Source of the DNA: an uncultured Paracoccaceae bacterium
GTDB lineage: Bacteria > Pseudomonadota > Alphaproteobacteria > Rhodobacterales > Rhodobacteraceae
Reading direction: 5' to 3'
Length of the DNA: 32,564 nucleotides
NCBI GenBank assembly: GCA_905182105.1
Contig: CAJJAR010000014.1
Location: 1-32,564 of the forward strand
A program made the position numbers and the translations under genes. This document shows positions 8,541 through 20,241 of the stretch, piece by piece (positions within the stretch are counted from its first letter, which is position 1; every line of letters starts with the position of its first letter). The notes under the pieces were generated by a model that was given only the letters and a program-made list of their open reading frames with translations, had not been told where the DNA came from and did no database searches.

Positions 8541-10556
8541 ATGAGCGACCTTCGCAAGATTAACATCGACGGCAAAGACATTGAAGTGGATGGGGCGATG
8601 ACCCTGATCCAAGCCTGTGAAGAAGCGGGTGTGGAAGTTCCACGTTTTTGTTACCACGAACGTCTGACAATTGCCGGCAATTGCCGCATGTGTCTGGTTG
8701 AGGTCGTTGGTGGCCCACCAAAGCCAGCAGCGTCTTGCGCCATGCAGGTCCGCGACCTGCGCCCTGGTCCAGAAGGCCAGTCACCTGTTGTGAAAACCAA
8801 CTCACCTATGGTCAAAAAGGCCCGTGAAGGTGTGATGGAATTCTTGTTGATCAATCATCCACTTGATTGCCCAATTTGCGACCAAGGCGGCGAATGCGAC
8901 TTGCAAGACCAAGCTATGGCATATGGTGTTGATTTTTCACGTTACCGCGAAGCTAAACGCGCAACTGACGATTTGGACCTGGGTCCATTGGTCGAAACAC
9001 ATATGACACGCTGCATCTCTTGCACGCGTTGTGTGCGCTTCACCTCAGAAGTTGCTGGCATCACACAGATGGGCCAAACGGGTCGCGGCGAAGATGCAGA
9101 GATTACATCTTACCTTGGTGAGACGTTGGATTCGAACCTACAGGGCAACATTATTGATCTGTGCCCAGTTGGTGCTTTGGTTTCAAAACCATACGCCTTT
9201 ACAGCACGCCCTTGGGAATTGACCAAAACAGAATCTATCGACGTGATGGACGCACTTGGGTCCAACATTCGTGTTGACACAAAAGGCCGTGAAGTTATGC
9301 GCTTTATGCCGTTGAACCACGACGGTGTGAACGAAGAGTGGATTTCTGACAAAACCCGCTTTGTTTGGGACGGTTTGCGTCGCCAGCGTTTGGACACACC
9401 ATACATTCGTGAAAACGGTAAGCTGTGCAAAGCAAGCTGGCCCGAAGCACTAAGCGCTGTTGCATCTGCGATGAAGGGCAAGAAGCTTGCCGGTCTTGCT
9501 GGTGATCTAGTTTCTGTCGAAGTGGCCTACGCTTTGAAAACTATGATCGAGGGGCAGGGCGGTGTTGTTGAATGCCGTACAGACGGCGCGAAGCTGCCTG
9601 CGGGTAATCGCTCTGGTTACGTCGGTACTGCATCGATTGAAGATATTGATATGGTTCAAAACATCGTTTTGATTGGCACAAACCCAGTGCTTGAGTCCCC
9701 AGTGTTAAATGCACGCATTCGCAAAGCTTGGACACAGGGCGCGAATGTTTCCGTCATTGGCGAAAACATTGATCTCACATATGAAAGCACTCACTTGGGT
9801 ACGGGCCGCGATGCCTTGGCCAAATTGGTTGCAGCTGATCATTCTGCGACGAACGGTCAAGAAAATATCGTTATAGTAGGTCAGGGCGCTTTGACTGAAG
9901 CTGATGGCGCTGCCGTTCTTGGGACAGCGATGAAGTTGTCTGAAACGATGCAGGCTAAATTCATGGTACTTCACACGGCTGCAGGTCGTGTGGGCGCGAT
10001 GGACATTGGCGCAACCAATGACGACGCGATGGACGGTGTCTCTGCGGCAGAGGTTATTTATAACCTTGGTTCGGACGAAGTCGAAATCGAAGCGGGTCCT
10101 TTTGTGATCTACCAAGGTAGCCACGGAGACCGCGGTGCACATCGCGCCGACATCATCCTACCTGGTGCGGCTTATACGGAAGAAGCAGGTTTGTTTGTTA
10201 ACACCGAAGGCCGTCCACAATTGGCACAACGCGCGGGCTTTGCCCCCGGTGAAGCCAAAGAAAACTGGGCGATTTTGCGCGCATTGAGCGCGGAACTTGA
10301 CGCTACGCTTCCATTCGACAGCATTGCACAGTTGCGCACTGCATTGGTTGAAGCCGTTCCACATCTTGGCGATATCGATGTTGTTGCTGAAAACGAGTGG
10401 AACGCTGAGAAAGCTGGCAAACTAGGCAAAACGGACTTCCGTAATGCTGTGACAGATTTCTACCTTACCAATCCAATTGCCCGTGCGAGTGAGTTGATGG
10501 CAGAACTAAGCGCCGGTGCAAAAGCACGTCGCGACGGAACAATGGCAGCAGAATGA
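8541..10556 (+). CDS. nuoG: NADH-quinone oxidoreductase subunit G (75 kDa)
   Basis: NuoG carries the electron wire of the peripheral arm. In the 671-residue product the [2Fe-2S] N1b ligands are C37, C48, C51 and C66. The His-ligated [4Fe-4S] N5 site is H106, C110, C113 and C119 ([14 protein letters not shown]). The N4 site is C158, C161, C164 and C208 (CISCTRC and CPVGAL). A molybdopterin-oxidoreductase-like domain without cofactor follows. Length is like mitochondrial and Paracoccus homologues and much shorter than the roughly 900-residue E. coli protein. The stop overlaps the next gene by four bases (ATGA). Confidence 0.97.
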   Translation: MSDLRKINIDGKDIEVDGAMTLIQACEEAGVEVPRFCYHERLTIAGNCRMCLVEVVGGPPKPAASCAMQVRDLRPGPEGQSPVVKTNSPMVKKAREGVMEFLLINHPLDCPICDQGGECDLQDQAMAYGVDFSRYREAKRATDDLDLGPLVETHMTRCISCTRCVRFTSEVAGITQMGQTGRGEDAEITSYLGETLDSNLQGNIIDLCPVGALVSKPYAFTARPWELTKTESIDVMDALGSNIRVDTKGREVMRFMPLNHDGVNEEWISDKTRFVWDGLRRQRLDTPYIRENGKLCKASWPEALSAVASAMKGKKLAGLAGDLVSVEVAYALKTMIEGQGGVVECRTDGAKLPAGNRSGYVGTASIEDIDMVQNIVLIGTNPVLESPVLNARIRKAWTQGANVSVIGENIDLTYESTHLGTGRDALAKLVAADHSATNGQENIVIVGQGALTEADGAAVLGTAMKLSETMQAKFMVLHTAAGRVGAMDIGATNDDAMDGVSAAEVIYNLGSDEVEIEAGPFVIYQGSHGDRGAHRADIILPGAAYTEEAGLFVNTEGRPQLAQRAGFAPGEAKENWAILRALSAELDATLPFDSIAQLRTALVEAVPHLGDIDVVAENEWNAEKAGKLGKTDFRNAVTDFYLTNPIARASELMAELSAGAKARRDGTMAAE

Positions 10557-10936
10557 AGGCTTGGGTGCTCAAAACAATGATGCCTCTGGCCGCATGTGAG
10601 CCTGCCTTTCCGACGGCGGAGCAATTCATCCCCGAATATTTGGGGGTGGAAACCGCGCTATTGGACCAAGAGTTGGTACAATTTAAAGTGCAGGTGACCA
10701 ACGCAATAACGTCTGAAGACGTATCAAACTATGCGGAATGTGCTGCGGCACAGTATAAGCTGATACGCGGATGGGGTTTTGCACGTCATGTACGAACAAA
10801 TGTGAACGAAGAGGGTGGCGTGTGGTCGGCAGATGCTGTTTACACCATCTCGCCTGCCTTGCCGCGCGGATCGCGCACGATCGACGCTGAAGTCGTGAAT
10901 GCCGCATGCGTGGAGAAGGGTATACCGACGGTGTGA
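10553..10936 (+). CDS. 127-residue putative lipoprotein between nuoG and nuoH
   Basis: The ATG overlaps the nuoG TGA (ATGA, 10553-10556) and the stop lies six bases before nuoH, so this frame is fully embedded in the operon. The N-terminus [20 protein letters not shown] has a lysine-containing start, a short hydrophobic core and a lipobox-like LAAC with cysteine at residue 15; the core is shorter than in typical lipoproteins. Two further cysteines (AECAAA and NAACVE) could pair. [14 protein letters not shown] segment and a [10 protein letters not shown] segment look structured. I do not recognise a family. Role unknown. Confidence 0.75.
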   Translation: MKAWVLKTMMPLAACEPAFPTAEQFIPEYLGVETALLDQELVQFKVQVTNAITSEDVSNYAECAAAQYKLIRGWGFARHVRTNVNEEGGVWSADAVYTISPALPRGSRTIDAEVVNAACVEKGIPTV

Positions 10937-10942
10937 GGACCT

Positions 10943-11983
10943 ATGGCTGATTTCTTTTTTAATACAAACCTTGGAATGTTGCTGCTGATTATTGGGCAGA
11001 TTCTACTGGTTGTCGTGCCATTGCTAATCGCATTGGCGTTTCTAATGTATGCTGACCGTAAGGTTTGGGCTGCTGTGCAAATGCGCCGTGGACCAAACGT
11101 GGTTGGTGCCTTTGGTCTGCTGCAAAGCTTTGCAGACTTTGGCAAATACATCGTCAAAGAAATTGTCGTCCCTGCGGGTGCCGATAAGGCCGTGTTCTTC
11201 ATGGCTCCGATGGTGACTTTGGTGATGTCCTTGATTGCTTGGGCCGTTATCCCTTTCAACGATGGTTGGGTTCTGTCCAACATCAACGTTGCGATCTTGT
11301 ACGTGTTCGCAGTGTCATCGTTGGAAGTTTACGGTGTGATTATGGGTGGTTGGGCGTCTAACTCCAAATATCCGTTCCTAGGATCGCTTCGCTCTGCCGC
11401 GCAAATGATTTCATATGAGGTTTCTATCGGCCTCATCATCGTTGGCATTATCATTTCTTCTGGTTCCATGAACTTCAGCGCTATCGTTGAAGCACAGTCC
11501 GGTAGCTATGGTTTGTTCAACTGGTTCTGGTTGCCGCACTTCCCGATGCTGATATTGTTCTTTATCAGTGCTTTGGCTGAAACAAACCGCCCACCATTCG
11601 ACCTTCCTGAAGCAGAATCAGAATTGGTTGCGGGTTTCCAAGTTGAATATTCATCAACACCATTCTTGTTGTTCATGATCGGCGAATTGGTTGCTGTTGT
11701 TCTGATGTGCGCTTTGATCACGTTGATGTTCTTTGGTGGTTGGTTGTCACCAATTCCAGGTTTGCCAGATGGCATCTTCTGGATGATTGCCAAAATCGGT
11801 TTCGTGTTCTTCTTCTTTGCAATGGTGAAGGCAATTACGCCTCGCTATCGCTATGACCAATTGATGCGCCTAGGTTGGAAAGTATTCCTACCATTTTCAT
11901 TGATTTGGGTCGTATTCGTAGCATTCGCTGCTAAATTTGGTTGGTTCTGGGGCATCTATGCCCGTTGGACTGTAGGAGGTTAA
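10943..11983 (+). CDS. nuoH: NADH-quinone oxidoreductase subunit H
   Basis: NuoH is the membrane subunit that joins the quinone chamber to the proton-pumping arm. The 346-residue protein has about eight membrane helices and the conserved segments [39 protein letters not shown] and [20 protein letters not shown]. These contain the acidic residues expected at the quinone tunnel entrance. GAGGA (10935-10939) is close to the ATG at 10943. Length is normal. Confidence 0.97.
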   Translation: MADFFFNTNLGMLLLIIGQILLVVVPLLIALAFLMYADRKVWAAVQMRRGPNVVGAFGLLQSFADFGKYIVKEIVVPAGADKAVFFMAPMVTLVMSLIAWAVIPFNDGWVLSNINVAILYVFAVSSLEVYGVIMGGWASNSKYPFLGSLRSAAQMISYEVSIGLIIVGIIISSGSMNFSAIVEAQSGSYGLFNWFWLPHFPMLILFFISALAETNRPPFDLPEAESELVAGFQVEYSSTPFLLFMIGELVAVVLMCALITLMFFGGWLSPIPGLPDGIFWMIAKIGFVFFFFAMVKAITPRYRYDQLMRLGWKVFLPFSLIWVVFVAFAAKFGWFWGIYARWTVGG

Positions 11984-11985
11984 TT

Positions 11986-12480
11986 ATGACACAGATCGAC
12001 TACACACGCGCGGTCAAGTATTTCCTGCTGCAAGACTTTTGGCAGGGCTTTAAACTGGGCATGAAGTACTTCTTTGCCCCTAAAGCGACTTTGAATTATC
12101 CGCACGAGAAGGGCCCATTGTCCCCACGCTTTCGTGGTGAACACGCATTGCGCCGTTATCCAAATGGCGAAGAACGCTGCATCGCATGTAAATTGTGCGA
12201 AGCTGTTTGTCCGGCTCAAGCGATCACTATCGATGCGGAACCACGTGAAGACGGCTCACGCCGTACAACGCGTTACGATATCGATATGACCAAGTGCATT
12301 TATTGCGGTTTTTGTCAGGAAGCCTGCCCAGTGGATGCGATTGTTGAAGGCCCAAACTTTGAATTCTCAACCGAGACCCGCGAAGAACTGTTTTACGACA
12401 AAGACAGGCTTCTTTCGAATGGTGATCGTTGGGAAGGTGAAATTGCCCGTAACCTCGAGCTGGATGCACCGTACCGATGA
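11986..12480 (+). CDS. nuoI: NADH-quinone oxidoreductase subunit I (clusters N6a/N6b)
   Basis: NuoI carries two [4Fe-4S] clusters between NuoG and NuoB. Eight ligands are present: C65, C68, C71 and C114 for one cluster and C75, C104, C107 and C110 for the other, within [12 protein letters not shown] and [12 protein letters not shown]. The start is ATG 11986, preceded by TAGGAGGT (11973-11980), giving 164 residues. A longer in-frame opening at 11941 overlaps nuoH and lacks a ribosome binding site, so I reject it. Confidence 0.97.
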   Translation: MTQIDYTRAVKYFLLQDFWQGFKLGMKYFFAPKATLNYPHEKGPLSPRFRGEHALRRYPNGEERCIACKLCEAVCPAQAITIDAEPREDGSRRTTRYDIDMTKCIYCGFCQEACPVDAIVEGPNFEFSTETREELFYDKDRLLSNGDRWEGEIARNLELDAPYR

Positions 12481-12523
12481 ACCATTGCTGCATCTCTTTT
12501 TATGACAAGAAGGACTGTGAAAC

Positions 12524-13126
12524 ATGATGGCATTTGCCTTTTACCTTTTTGCAATCAGCGTGATTGCAGGCGGTTTATTTACAGTAGTAAGCCGTAACCC
12601 AGTGCACTCTGTGCTTTGGTTGATCCTGTCATTCCTTAGCGCGGCTGGCCTGTTTGTACTGCTTGGCGCTGAATTCGTCGCGATGCTGTTGATCATCGTC
12701 TACGTTGGCGCGGTGGCGGTATTGTTCTTGTTTGTTGTTATGATGCTTGACATCGACTTTGCCGAGCTCAAAGCAGAAATGGCGAAATACATGCCATTGG
12801 CTTTGTTGATCGCTTTGATCATTCTGATGCAGTTAGTCATGGCTTTTGGCGCATGGGAAAGCAACGCAGCGGTCGAAAGCATGCTGGCGCAAGTGACTCC
12901 AACAGATCGTCACAACACCGAAGCCTTAGGCATGATCCTTTATGATCAGTATTTCCTTCTGTTCCAACTTTCAGGATTGATCCTGTTGGTTGCGATGATT
13001 GGTGCGATTGTTTTGACGTTGCGCCATCGTACAGATGTGAAACGTCAGGATGTTATCACGCAGATGATGCGTGATCCTGCCAAGACGATGGAACTGAAGA
13101 ACGTGAAATCAGGGCAGGGGCTATGA
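12524..13126 (+). CDS. nuoJ: NADH-quinone oxidoreductase subunit J
   Basis: NuoJ is a five-helix membrane subunit near the quinone end of the pumping arm. The 200-residue protein shows the N-terminal [19 protein letters not shown] pattern, the [20 protein letters not shown] segment with the pi-bulge helix of the family, and VMMLDID. AAGAAGGA (12506-12513) precedes ATG 12524; the next codon is also ATG. The hydrophilic C-terminus ([14 protein letters not shown]) is typical of alphaproteobacteria. Confidence 0.96.
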   Translation: MMAFAFYLFAISVIAGGLFTVVSRNPVHSVLWLILSFLSAAGLFVLLGAEFVAMLLIIVYVGAVAVLFLFVVMMLDIDFAELKAEMAKYMPLALLIALIILMQLVMAFGAWESNAAVESMLAQVTPTDRHNTEALGMILYDQYFLLFQLSGLILLVAMIGAIVLTLRHRTDVKRQDVITQMMRDPAKTMELKNVKSGQGL

Positions 13127-13220
13127 GCCTGCGCTGATTGACCAAATGAATAGACAACCGTCAGTAACGTGACGCTGCCATGAATGAAAAGTTGAGACCA
13201 ACGATGACCGAGGGACTGAA

Positions 13221-13526
13221 ATGATCGGACTAGAACATTATCTAACAGTGGCGGCGACGCTATTTGTTATCGGCATCTTTGGACTGTTTCTGAACCGCAA
13301 GAATGTGATCATTCTGCTTATGAGCATCGAACTGATGCTTTTGGCGGTGAACATCAACTTGGTGGCATTCTCGTCATTCCTTGGTGACCTCGTTGGGCAG
13401 GTATTTACCTTGTTCGTTTTGACCGTTGCCGCTGCTGAGGCCGCAATCGGCCTTGCGATCCTTGTATGCTTCTTCCGTAATCGTGGCACGATCGCTGTTG
13501 AAGATGTAAACGTGATGAAGGGTTAA
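13221..13526 (+). CDS. nuoK: NADH-quinone oxidoreductase subunit K
   Basis: NuoK is a three-helix membrane subunit, related to MrpC antiporter proteins, with two buried glutamates essential for pumping in studied homologues. The 101-residue product shows both: [17 protein letters not shown] in helix two and [15 protein letters not shown] in helix three. GAGGGA (13209-13214) is an adequate ribosome binding site. A 94-base gap separates it from nuoJ, in which I see no gene or hairpin of note. Confidence 0.97.
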   Translation: MIGLEHYLTVAATLFVIGIFGLFLNRKNVIILLMSIELMLLAVNINLVAFSSFLGDLVGQVFTLFVLTVAAAEAAIGLAILVCFFRNRGTIAVEDVNVMKG

Positions 13527-13530
13527 GAGC

Positions 13531-15678
13531 ATGGAACTAACGGTACTCTTTGCTCCGCTAATCGGCTCACTTCTTTGTGGCTTTGGCTGGCGCTTTGTCG
13601 GTGAAACAACCGCACAATGGATCGCGACAGGATTTCTATTCTTAGCGGCGTTCCTATCTTGGATCATCTTCCTTTCTTTCGATGGTGTTACAGAGCAAAT
13701 TCACATTCTTCGCTGGATCGAAAGTGGGTCACTTAGCACAGATTGGGCCATTCGTTTGGACCGCCTGACAGCAATCATGCTGGTAGTGATTACTTCGGTT
13801 TCCAGCTTGGTACACTTGTATTCCTTTGGCTACATGGCGGATGATCCACAGTGGAAAGATGGCGAGAGCTACAAGCCGCGTTTCTTCGCGTACCTGTCGT
13901 TCTTTACCTTCGCGATGTTGATGTTGGTGACTTCTGACAACCTGATCCAAATGTTCTTTGGCTGGGAAGGCGTTGGCGTAGCATCCTACCTTTTGATTGG
14001 CTTTTACTACCGTAAGCCTTCCGCGAATGCGGCTGCGATCAAAGCGTTTGTTGTAAATCGTATTGGTGACTTTGGTTTCGCGCTTGGTATCTTTGGCATC
14101 TATATGCTGACAGACTCAGTTAAGTTCGATGACATCTTTGCAGCTATGCCAGCTTTGGCGGAAATGAGCATTACTTTCCTATGGGCAGATTGGAACGCGG
14201 CAAACTTGCTCGCGATCCTTTTGTTCATTGGTGCGATGGGCAAATCTGCACAATTGATCCTACACACTTGGTTGCCAGACGCGATGGAAGGTCCGACACC
14301 TGTGTCTGCCCTGATCCACGCAGCGACAATGGTTACTGCCGGCGTCTTCTTGATGTGCCGTATGTCCCCATTGTTGGAATTTGCACCGCAGGCGACAATG
14401 TTCATCACGGTATTGGGTGCAACAACAGCATTCTTTGCGGCGACCGTTGGTTTGGTTCAAACGGATATCAAACGCGTTATCGCATATTCAACCTGTTCAC
14501 AGCTGGGCTATATGTTCGTGGCCGTTGGTGTTGGGATGTATTCTGCCGCCATGTTCCACCTTTTCACACACGCTTTCTTTAAAGCGATGTTGTTCCTGGG
14601 TGCGGGTTCGGTCATCCACGCGATGCACCACGAGCAAGACATGAACAACTACGGCGCATTGCGTAAGAAAATCCCATGGACTTTCCGCGCAATGATGTTG
14701 GGTACCTTGGCGATTACCGGTGTTGGTATCCCATTCAGCTACGACATGTTCGGCTTCCCAATTGGTTTCGCGGGCTTTGTGTCCAAAGACGCGATCATCG
14801 AAAGTGCCTTTGCTGGTGGTTCATCCTACGGGTTCTGGATGCTTGTGATTGCTGCTGCAATGACGTCATTCTACTCATGGCGTCTTATGTTCATGACATT
14901 CTACGGCGAAGTACGCGGCGACAAACACACCCATGATCACGCTCACGAAAGCCCAATGGTTATGTTGATCCCACTGGGCGTTCTAAGCCTTGGTGCGATC
15001 TTTGCTGGTATGCTTTGGTTCAAACCGTTCTTCGGTCACGCAGATCAAGTCGCAACGTTCTACGGCATTCCATATGCTGAAGAGGGTGCGCACGGTGACG
15101 ATCACGATGAGGCTAAAACTGATGATCACGGCACTGATGATGATCAAGGTGAGGCAAAAGCCTATGACCACGCGAAAGATGATGGCAAGAAAGCCAAACA
15201 TCACTACGTGTTTACAGGCAAACCGGGTGAAGGCGCGCTTTATATCGCACCTGACAACCACGTTTTGGAAGATGCACACGCAGTTCCAAAATGGGTCAAG
15301 GCATCACCGTTTATTGCAATGTTTGGTGGCTTCTTAATGGCGATGTGGTTCTACATTTGGAACCCAACACTGCCTGCACGTTTGGCTGAGAACCAACGCC
15401 CACTCTATCTGTTCCTCAAGAACAAATGGTACATCGACGAACTGTATGACTTCTTGTTCGTGAACCCTGCCAAAGCTTTGGGCCGGTTCTTGTGGAAACG
15501 CGGCGATGGTAAGGTGATCGACGGGACGTTGAACGTTGTTGCTATGGGTATCATTCCATTCTTCACCAAACTCGCTGGGCGCGCGCAGTCCGGCTATATC
15601 TTTACTTACGCCTTTGCCATGGTGATTGGGATTGGAGTCCTTGTTACATGGATGACGATGAGCGGAGGAGCACACTAA
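13531..15678 (+). CDS. nuoL: NADH-quinone oxidoreductase subunit L (antiporter-like)
   Basis: NuoL is the distal antiporter-like proton-pumping subunit with the long lateral helix. The 715-residue protein shows [37 protein letters not shown] and the lysine-containing helices of this family. It is about 100 residues longer than the E. coli protein. The excess lies mainly between about residues 465 and 580, where HTHDHAHE and an Asp/His/Lys-rich run (about 517-555) form a hydrophilic loop. The stop shares a base with the nuoM ATG (TAATG). Confidence 0.97.
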   Translation: MELTVLFAPLIGSLLCGFGWRFVGETTAQWIATGFLFLAAFLSWIIFLSFDGVTEQIHILRWIESGSLSTDWAIRLDRLTAIMLVVITSVSSLVHLYSFGYMADDPQWKDGESYKPRFFAYLSFFTFAMLMLVTSDNLIQMFFGWEGVGVASYLLIGFYYRKPSANAAAIKAFVVNRIGDFGFALGIFGIYMLTDSVKFDDIFAAMPALAEMSITFLWADWNAANLLAILLFIGAMGKSAQLILHTWLPDAMEGPTPVSALIHAATMVTAGVFLMCRMSPLLEFAPQATMFITVLGATTAFFAATVGLVQTDIKRVIAYSTCSQLGYMFVAVGVGMYSAAMFHLFTHAFFKAMLFLGAGSVIHAMHHEQDMNNYGALRKKIPWTFRAMMLGTLAITGVGIPFSYDMFGFPIGFAGFVSKDAIIESAFAGGSSYGFWMLVIAAAMTSFYSWRLMFMTFYGEVRGDKHTHDHAHESPMVMLIPLGVLSLGAIFAGMLWFKPFFGHADQVATFYGIPYAEEGAHGDDHDEAKTDDHGTDDDQGEAKAYDHAKDDGKKAKHHYVFTGKPGEGALYIAPDNHVLEDAHAVPKWVKASPFIAMFGGFLMAMWFYIWNPTLPARLAENQRPLYLFLKNKWYIDELYDFLFVNPAKALGRFLWKRGDGKVIDGTLNVVAMGIIPFFTKLAGRAQSGYIFTYAFAMVIGIGVLVTWMTMSGGAH

Positions 15679-17219
15679 TGGATAACCTTCTTTCCATCGT
15701 CACATTCATCCCAGCAGTTGCAGCCCTTATTATGGCTGTATTCCTGCGCGGCGATGATGAAGCCGCCCGTAAGAACGCAAAGTGGATTGCTCTATTTGCA
15801 ACCAGCGCTACCTTCTTCGTCTCGTTGTTCATTTTAGCGGGCTTTGACAGAAACAACACCGACTTCCAAATGGTTGAAGATGCCACATGGTTGATGGGCC
15901 TACAGTACAAAATGGGTGTTGATGGTATCAGCATCCTGTTTGTACTGTTGGCGACTTTCATGATGCCTTTGGTTATTGCCGCATCTTGGAATGTTGAAAC
16001 ACGCGTCAAAGAATACATGATTGCATTCTTGATGCTGGAAACATTGATGCTGGGCGTCTTTATGGCCTTGGATCTGGTATTGTTCTACGTCTTCTTTGAG
16101 GCAGGCCTGATACCAATGTTCTTGATCATTGGTATCTGGGGAGGTGCAAATCGCATCTACGCCAGCTTCAAGTTCTTCCTTTATACCTTCCTTGGTTCTG
16201 TTTTGATGTTGATCGCAATGGTCGCCATGTTTGCGGACGCTGGCACAACTGACATTGCTAAGCTTCTGGTGCATGAATTCTCTTACGGATCATTTGATCT
16301 GCTGGGTATTCACATCGTTGGTGGGATGCAGACCTTGATGTTCTTGGCCTTCTTTGCCTCCTTCGCGGTGAAGATGCCAATGTGGCCTGTACACACTTGG
16401 TTGCCTGACGCACATGTTCAGGCACCAACGGCAGGTTCTATTGTTTTGGCAGCGATCCTTTTGAAAATGGGTGGTTACGGTTTCTTGCGCTTTTCGCTGC
16501 CTATGTTCCCAGTCGGATCTGACGTTTTGGCACCAACAGTGTTGTGGATGTCTGCGATTGCGATTGTGTACACCTCTTTGGTCGCTTTGGTTCAACAGGA
16601 CATGAAAAAGCTGATCGCCTATTCATCCGTTGCACACATGGGATTTGTGACCATGGGTATCTTTGCTGCGAACCAGCAAGGGATTGATGGTGCGATTTTC
16701 CAAATGATCAGCCACGGTTTCATATCTGGCGCGTTATTCTTGTGTGTTGGCGTCATTTACGACCGGATGCACACACGTGAGATCGATGCATATGGTGGTC
16801 TTGTGAACCGCATGCCTGCTTATGCGATGATCTTTATGTTTTTCACTATGGCCAACGTCGGTCTGCCTGGCACTTCTGGTTTTGTAGGTGAATTCCTCAC
16901 ATTGGTAGCTGTGTTCAAAGTGAACACATGGGTGGCTGCGGTTGCAACATCAGGTGTTGTCTTCTCAGCCGCTTATGCGCTGTGGCTGTACCGCCGCGTT
17001 GTGATGGGTGACCTGATCAAGGAAAGCCTGAAATCAATCACAGACATGGGCACACGCGAGCGTGTCATCTTCGCGCCATTGGTGGTTATGACGATCCTTT
17101 TGGGCGTCTATCCTGCATTGGTCCTTGATATCATTGGTCCTTCGGTGACTGCACTTGTAACAAACTATGAGACGGCCTTGGCCGCGGCAGATGCCGTTTC
17201 CCAAGCAGCCTCTCAATAA
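15678..17219 (+). CDS. nuoM: NADH-quinone oxidoreductase subunit M (antiporter-like)
   Basis: NuoM is the middle antiporter-like proton-pumping subunit. The 513-residue protein has about 14 helices and the signature [26 protein letters not shown], the conserved [16 protein letters not shown] with its key glutamate, and [16 protein letters not shown] start at ATG 15678, overlapping the nuoL stop and preceded by GGAGGA (15664-15669). A ten-residue extension from 15648 would run through that site and into nuoL. Confidence 0.97.
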   Translation: MDNLLSIVTFIPAVAALIMAVFLRGDDEAARKNAKWIALFATSATFFVSLFILAGFDRNNTDFQMVEDATWLMGLQYKMGVDGISILFVLLATFMMPLVIAASWNVETRVKEYMIAFLMLETLMLGVFMALDLVLFYVFFEAGLIPMFLIIGIWGGANRIYASFKFFLYTFLGSVLMLIAMVAMFADAGTTDIAKLLVHEFSYGSFDLLGIHIVGGMQTLMFLAFFASFAVKMPMWPVHTWLPDAHVQAPTAGSIVLAAILLKMGGYGFLRFSLPMFPVGSDVLAPTVLWMSAIAIVYTSLVALVQQDMKKLIAYSSVAHMGFVTMGIFAANQQGIDGAIFQMISHGFISGALFLCVGVIYDRMHTREIDAYGGLVNRMPAYAMIFMFFTMANVGLPGTSGFVGEFLTLVAVFKVNTWVAAVATSGVVFSAAYALWLYRRVVMGDLIKESLKSITDMGTRERVIFAPLVVMTILLGVYPALVLDIIGPSVTALVTNYETALAAADAVSQAASQ

Positions 17220-17233
17220 GAAGGACGGGGCCT

Positions 17234-18673
17234 ATGTCCGCTGATCTGAACATCATTCTGCCAGAAATTTTGCTTGCACTGTTTGCAATCTTTGCGTTGC
17301 TCGGCGGCGTTTACACGGGCAAAGACGGGGTTGCATCCACTTTGGTCTGGCTAACCAGTGCAGCCATGGTTGCGCTTGCAGCATGGATTGGCCTAACGGG
17401 CACGGGGACAAATGTCGCCTTCAACGGCATGTTCAGCGACGATGGTTTCTCTCGTTTTGCTAAAGTCGTTATTCTTCTTTCGACAGCGGCAGTTTTGATC
17501 ATGGGCGAAGGTTATATGAACAAACGCGGTTTGTTGCGCTTTGAGTACCCAATCTTGGTCGCACTTAGCGTTGTAGGCATGATGATGATGGTCAGCGCCA
17601 GCGATCTTATGGCGCTTTATATGGGCCTCGAGCTCCAATCATTGGCATTGTATGTTGTGGCATCTTTGCGCCGCGATAGCGCACGTTCCACTGAAGCTGG
17701 CCTTAAGTATTTTGTACTTGGAGCATTGTCGTCCGGTATCCTTCTTTATGGTGCATCGTTGATTTATGGCTATGCGGGTACAACACTGTTTTCAGGTATT
17801 ATCCAAACTGCGGTTCACGGTGATGTTTCAGTTGGCTTATTGTTTGGTCTGATCTTTGTGATTTCAGGTATGGCCTTCAAAGTTTCTGCTGTGCCATTCC
17901 ACATGTGGACCCCTGATGTTTACGAAGGTGCCCCAACGCCAATCACAGCGTTCTTCGCAACAGCACCTAAAGTCGCTGCGATGGGGTTGTTTGCACGAGT
18001 AATGCATGATGCCTTCGGCAACGCCATTCCTGATTGGCAACAAGTAATCGCGTTAATTTCATTGCTGTCCATGTTCTTGGGCGCAGTGGCTGCGATTGGT
18101 CAAACGAACATCAAACGCCTTATGGCTTATTCATCCATTGCTCACATGGGCTATGCTTTAATGGGCCTTGCTGCAGGTACCGCATTGGGTGTCGAAGCAA
18201 TGCTGGTTTATATGACGATCTACGTCACGATGAACATCGGCACATTTGCCTTCATTCTTTCCATGGAAAAAGGTGGTCAACCAGTAACTGATATTGCGTC
18301 CTTGAACATGTATGCAAAGGCCCAGCCGGGTCGCGCGTTTGCTATGTTGATCTTGCTGTTCTCACTGGCTGGTGTTCCGCCAATGTTAGGCTTCTTCGGT
18401 AAACTGTACGTTTTGCGTGCTGCCTATGATGCTGGTTTGGCGTGGTTGGCGATTGCCGGTGTGATCGCGTCCGTGATCGGTGCATTCTATTACCTTCGTA
18501 TCGTCTTCTTTATGTACTTTGGTGAAGAGCAAGCCGAAGGTCTAGATGCGAGCAAGTCCACGATCCTATGGGGCTTTTTGATGGCCTCTGCAGGGATCAT
18601 GGTATTCGGTATCATCAACATGTTTGGTGTTGAGCCCGCAGCAACTGCAGCGGCAGCGGCGCTTGTCAACTAA
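17234..18673 (+). CDS. nuoN: NADH-quinone oxidoreductase subunit N (antiporter-like)
   Basis: NuoN is the third antiporter-like proton-pumping subunit and the last nuo gene. The 479-residue protein has about 14 helices, the [14 protein letters not shown] segment with the conserved glutamate, [20 protein letters not shown], and [27 protein letters not shown] (17221-17230) precedes ATG 17234. No terminator follows before birA, only 24 bases away, so the transcript probably continues. Confidence 0.97.
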   Translation: MSADLNIILPEILLALFAIFALLGGVYTGKDGVASTLVWLTSAAMVALAAWIGLTGTGTNVAFNGMFSDDGFSRFAKVVILLSTAAVLIMGEGYMNKRGLLRFEYPILVALSVVGMMMMVSASDLMALYMGLELQSLALYVVASLRRDSARSTEAGLKYFVLGALSSGILLYGASLIYGYAGTTLFSGIIQTAVHGDVSVGLLFGLIFVISGMAFKVSAVPFHMWTPDVYEGAPTPITAFFATAPKVAAMGLFARVMHDAFGNAIPDWQQVIALISLLSMFLGAVAAIGQTNIKRLMAYSSIAHMGYALMGLAAGTALGVEAMLVYMTIYVTMNIGTFAFILSMEKGGQPVTDIASLNMYAKAQPGRAFAMLILLFSLAGVPPMLGFFGKLYVLRAAYDAGLAWLAIAGVIASVIGAFYYLRIVFFMYFGEEQAEGLDASKSTILWGFLMASAGIMVFGIINMFGVEPAATAAAAALVN

Positions 18674-18697
18674 ACACACCCTAAAAGGTAATCTAAA

Positions 18698-19447
18698 ATG
18701 AGTGGCTGGCCAGATAATTATGGCCGCCGCGTTTTGGTTTCTGTTGATTCCACATTAAGCGAAGCAGCACGGATTGCCCCTCAGTTGTCTGGGCCAGAAT
18801 GGATATTAGCTCACGAGCAAACTGCAGCTCGTGGTCGCCGTGGTCGCGCGTGGATGATGCCGAAAAGTAATTTTGCTGCTACCTTGGTGCTTCCTATTTC
18901 TGGTCCGCCTGCTGCCGCAGCATTGCGTTCGTTTGTTGCTTCGCTTGCCCTGCGTGACGCGTTTGTTGCGGTGACCGGGCAGGACGATGCCTTTGCTCTG
19001 AAATGGCCCAATGACGTTTTGCTGCGGGGCGGTAAGGTTGCAGGCATCCTTCTTGAGAGCGTGGGCCAAAGCCGTGGCATGACCCACTTGGCTATCGGCA
19101 TTGGTGTAAACCTGGCCGCTGCACCTGCTGTTGGCGATGTCGAAGAGGGCGCAGTTCATCCCGTATCTCTGCGTGGAGAGCTGGGGTTATCTGTGACGCC
19201 CGAAGATTTTCTGAACCCGCTAGCTAGTGCCTTTGCCCACTATGAAGACCAATTACGAACCTATGGCTTTGCCCCAATTCGGCGGGCATGGATGAGCCAT
19301 GCAGCGCGTTTAGGCAAGGTTATCGTTGCGCGCACTGCACGCGAGGAATGGCAAGGTACGTTTCGCGAGGTAGACGAGACAGGGCAACTTGTTCTAGAGA
19401 CATCCCAAGGCCGCATCGCCATTCCGGCAGCGGACGTTTATTTCTAA
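18698..19447 (+). CDS. birA: Biotin--[acetyl-CoA-carboxylase] ligase, monofunctional
   Basis: BirA activates biotin with ATP and attaches it to the biotin carrier lysine of carboxylases. The 249-residue product has the biotinoyl-AMP loop GRRGRAW (about residues 46-52), KWPNDVLLRGGKVAGILLE with the active-site lysine near residue 112, and a C-terminal SH3-like domain ending in ISIPAADVYF-like sequence (RIAIPAADVYF). It lacks the N-terminal helix-turn-helix of E. coli BirA, so it is an enzyme only. It follows nuoN by 24 bases with AAAAGG as ribosome binding site and sits 16 bases before coaX. Confidence 0.93.
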   Translation: MSGWPDNYGRRVLVSVDSTLSEAARIAPQLSGPEWILAHEQTAARGRRGRAWMMPKSNFAATLVLPISGPPAAAALRSFVASLALRDAFVAVTGQDDAFALKWPNDVLLRGGKVAGILLESVGQSRGMTHLAIGIGVNLAAAPAVGDVEEGAVHPVSLRGELGLSVTPEDFLNPLASAFAHYEDQLRTYGFAPIRRAWMSHAARLGKVIVARTAREEWQGTFREVDETGQLVLETSQGRIAIPAADVYF

Positions 19448-19463
19448 ATAGTGGAGCTATGCT

Positions 19464-20237
19464 ATGCTTCTGGCAATCGACTGCGGCAATACCAACACTG
19501 TCTTTTCAATCTGGGACGGTGAGCAATTCGTTGGAACATGGCGAACGGCAACGGATTGGAAACGTACAGCGGATCAATATTATGTTTGGTTGAGCTCGCT
19601 AATGGAGTTCCAGAGGATCGATGTGAACATCACAGATGTGATCGTTTCCTCTACGGTGCCCCGTGTGGTGTTTAATCTGCGTGTGCTGTCTGATCGTTAC
19701 TTTAACACGCGTCCAATTGTTGTGGGAAAATCGGATTGCAAACTGCCGGTAGAAGTTCGAATTGACGCAGGTACAGCTGTAGGGCCTGACCGTTTGGTCA
19801 ACACCGTCGCAGGTTTCGATCTATATGGTGGTGATTTGATTATGGTGGATTTCGGTACGGCCACCACCTTTGATGTCGTTGATACTGATGGCGCATATGT
19901 TGGTGGTGTCATCGCGCCGGGCGTCAATCTTAGCCTTGAGGCTCTGCACCAAGCGGCGGCTGCATTACCTCACGTTGATATTTCTAAACCCCAAGCTGTG
20001 GTTGGGACCAATACTGTTGCCTGTATGCAATCGGGTGTATTTTGGGGTTACGTCGGTCTAGTCCGTGAGATATGTGCCCGCATTAAGGCGGAGCGTCACC
20101 GCGACATGCGCGTAATTTCTACAGGGGGGCTGGCCCCCTTGTTTCAGCAAGCAGAGAACCTGTTTGACGACTTTCAAGATGATTTAACGATGCACGGATT
20201 GACCGTGATTCATCGGTACAACAAGGAAAATAACTAA
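19464..20237 (+). CDS. coaX: Type III pantothenate kinase
   Basis: CoaX phosphorylates pantothenate, the first step of coenzyme A synthesis. The 257-residue protein has the ASKHA-fold phosphate loop AIDCGNTNTVF with D6, the GPDRL segment, the second motif MVDFGTATTFDVV with its catalytic aspartate, and GGVIAPGVNLSLEAL. GTGGAG (19451-19456) gives good spacing to ATG 19464. It lies between birA and rnj, an order I associate with alphaproteobacteria. Confidence 0.95.
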   Translation: MLLAIDCGNTNTVFSIWDGEQFVGTWRTATDWKRTADQYYVWLSSLMEFQRIDVNITDVIVSSTVPRVVFNLRVLSDRYFNTRPIVVGKSDCKLPVEVRIDAGTAVGPDRLVNTVAGFDLYGGDLIMVDFGTATTFDVVDTDGAYVGGVIAPGVNLSLEALHQAAAALPHVDISKPQAVVGTNTVACMQSGVFWGYVGLVREICARIKAERHRDMRVISTGGLAPLFQQAENLFDDFQDDLTMHGLTVIHRYNKENN

Positions 20238-20241
20238 TCTC

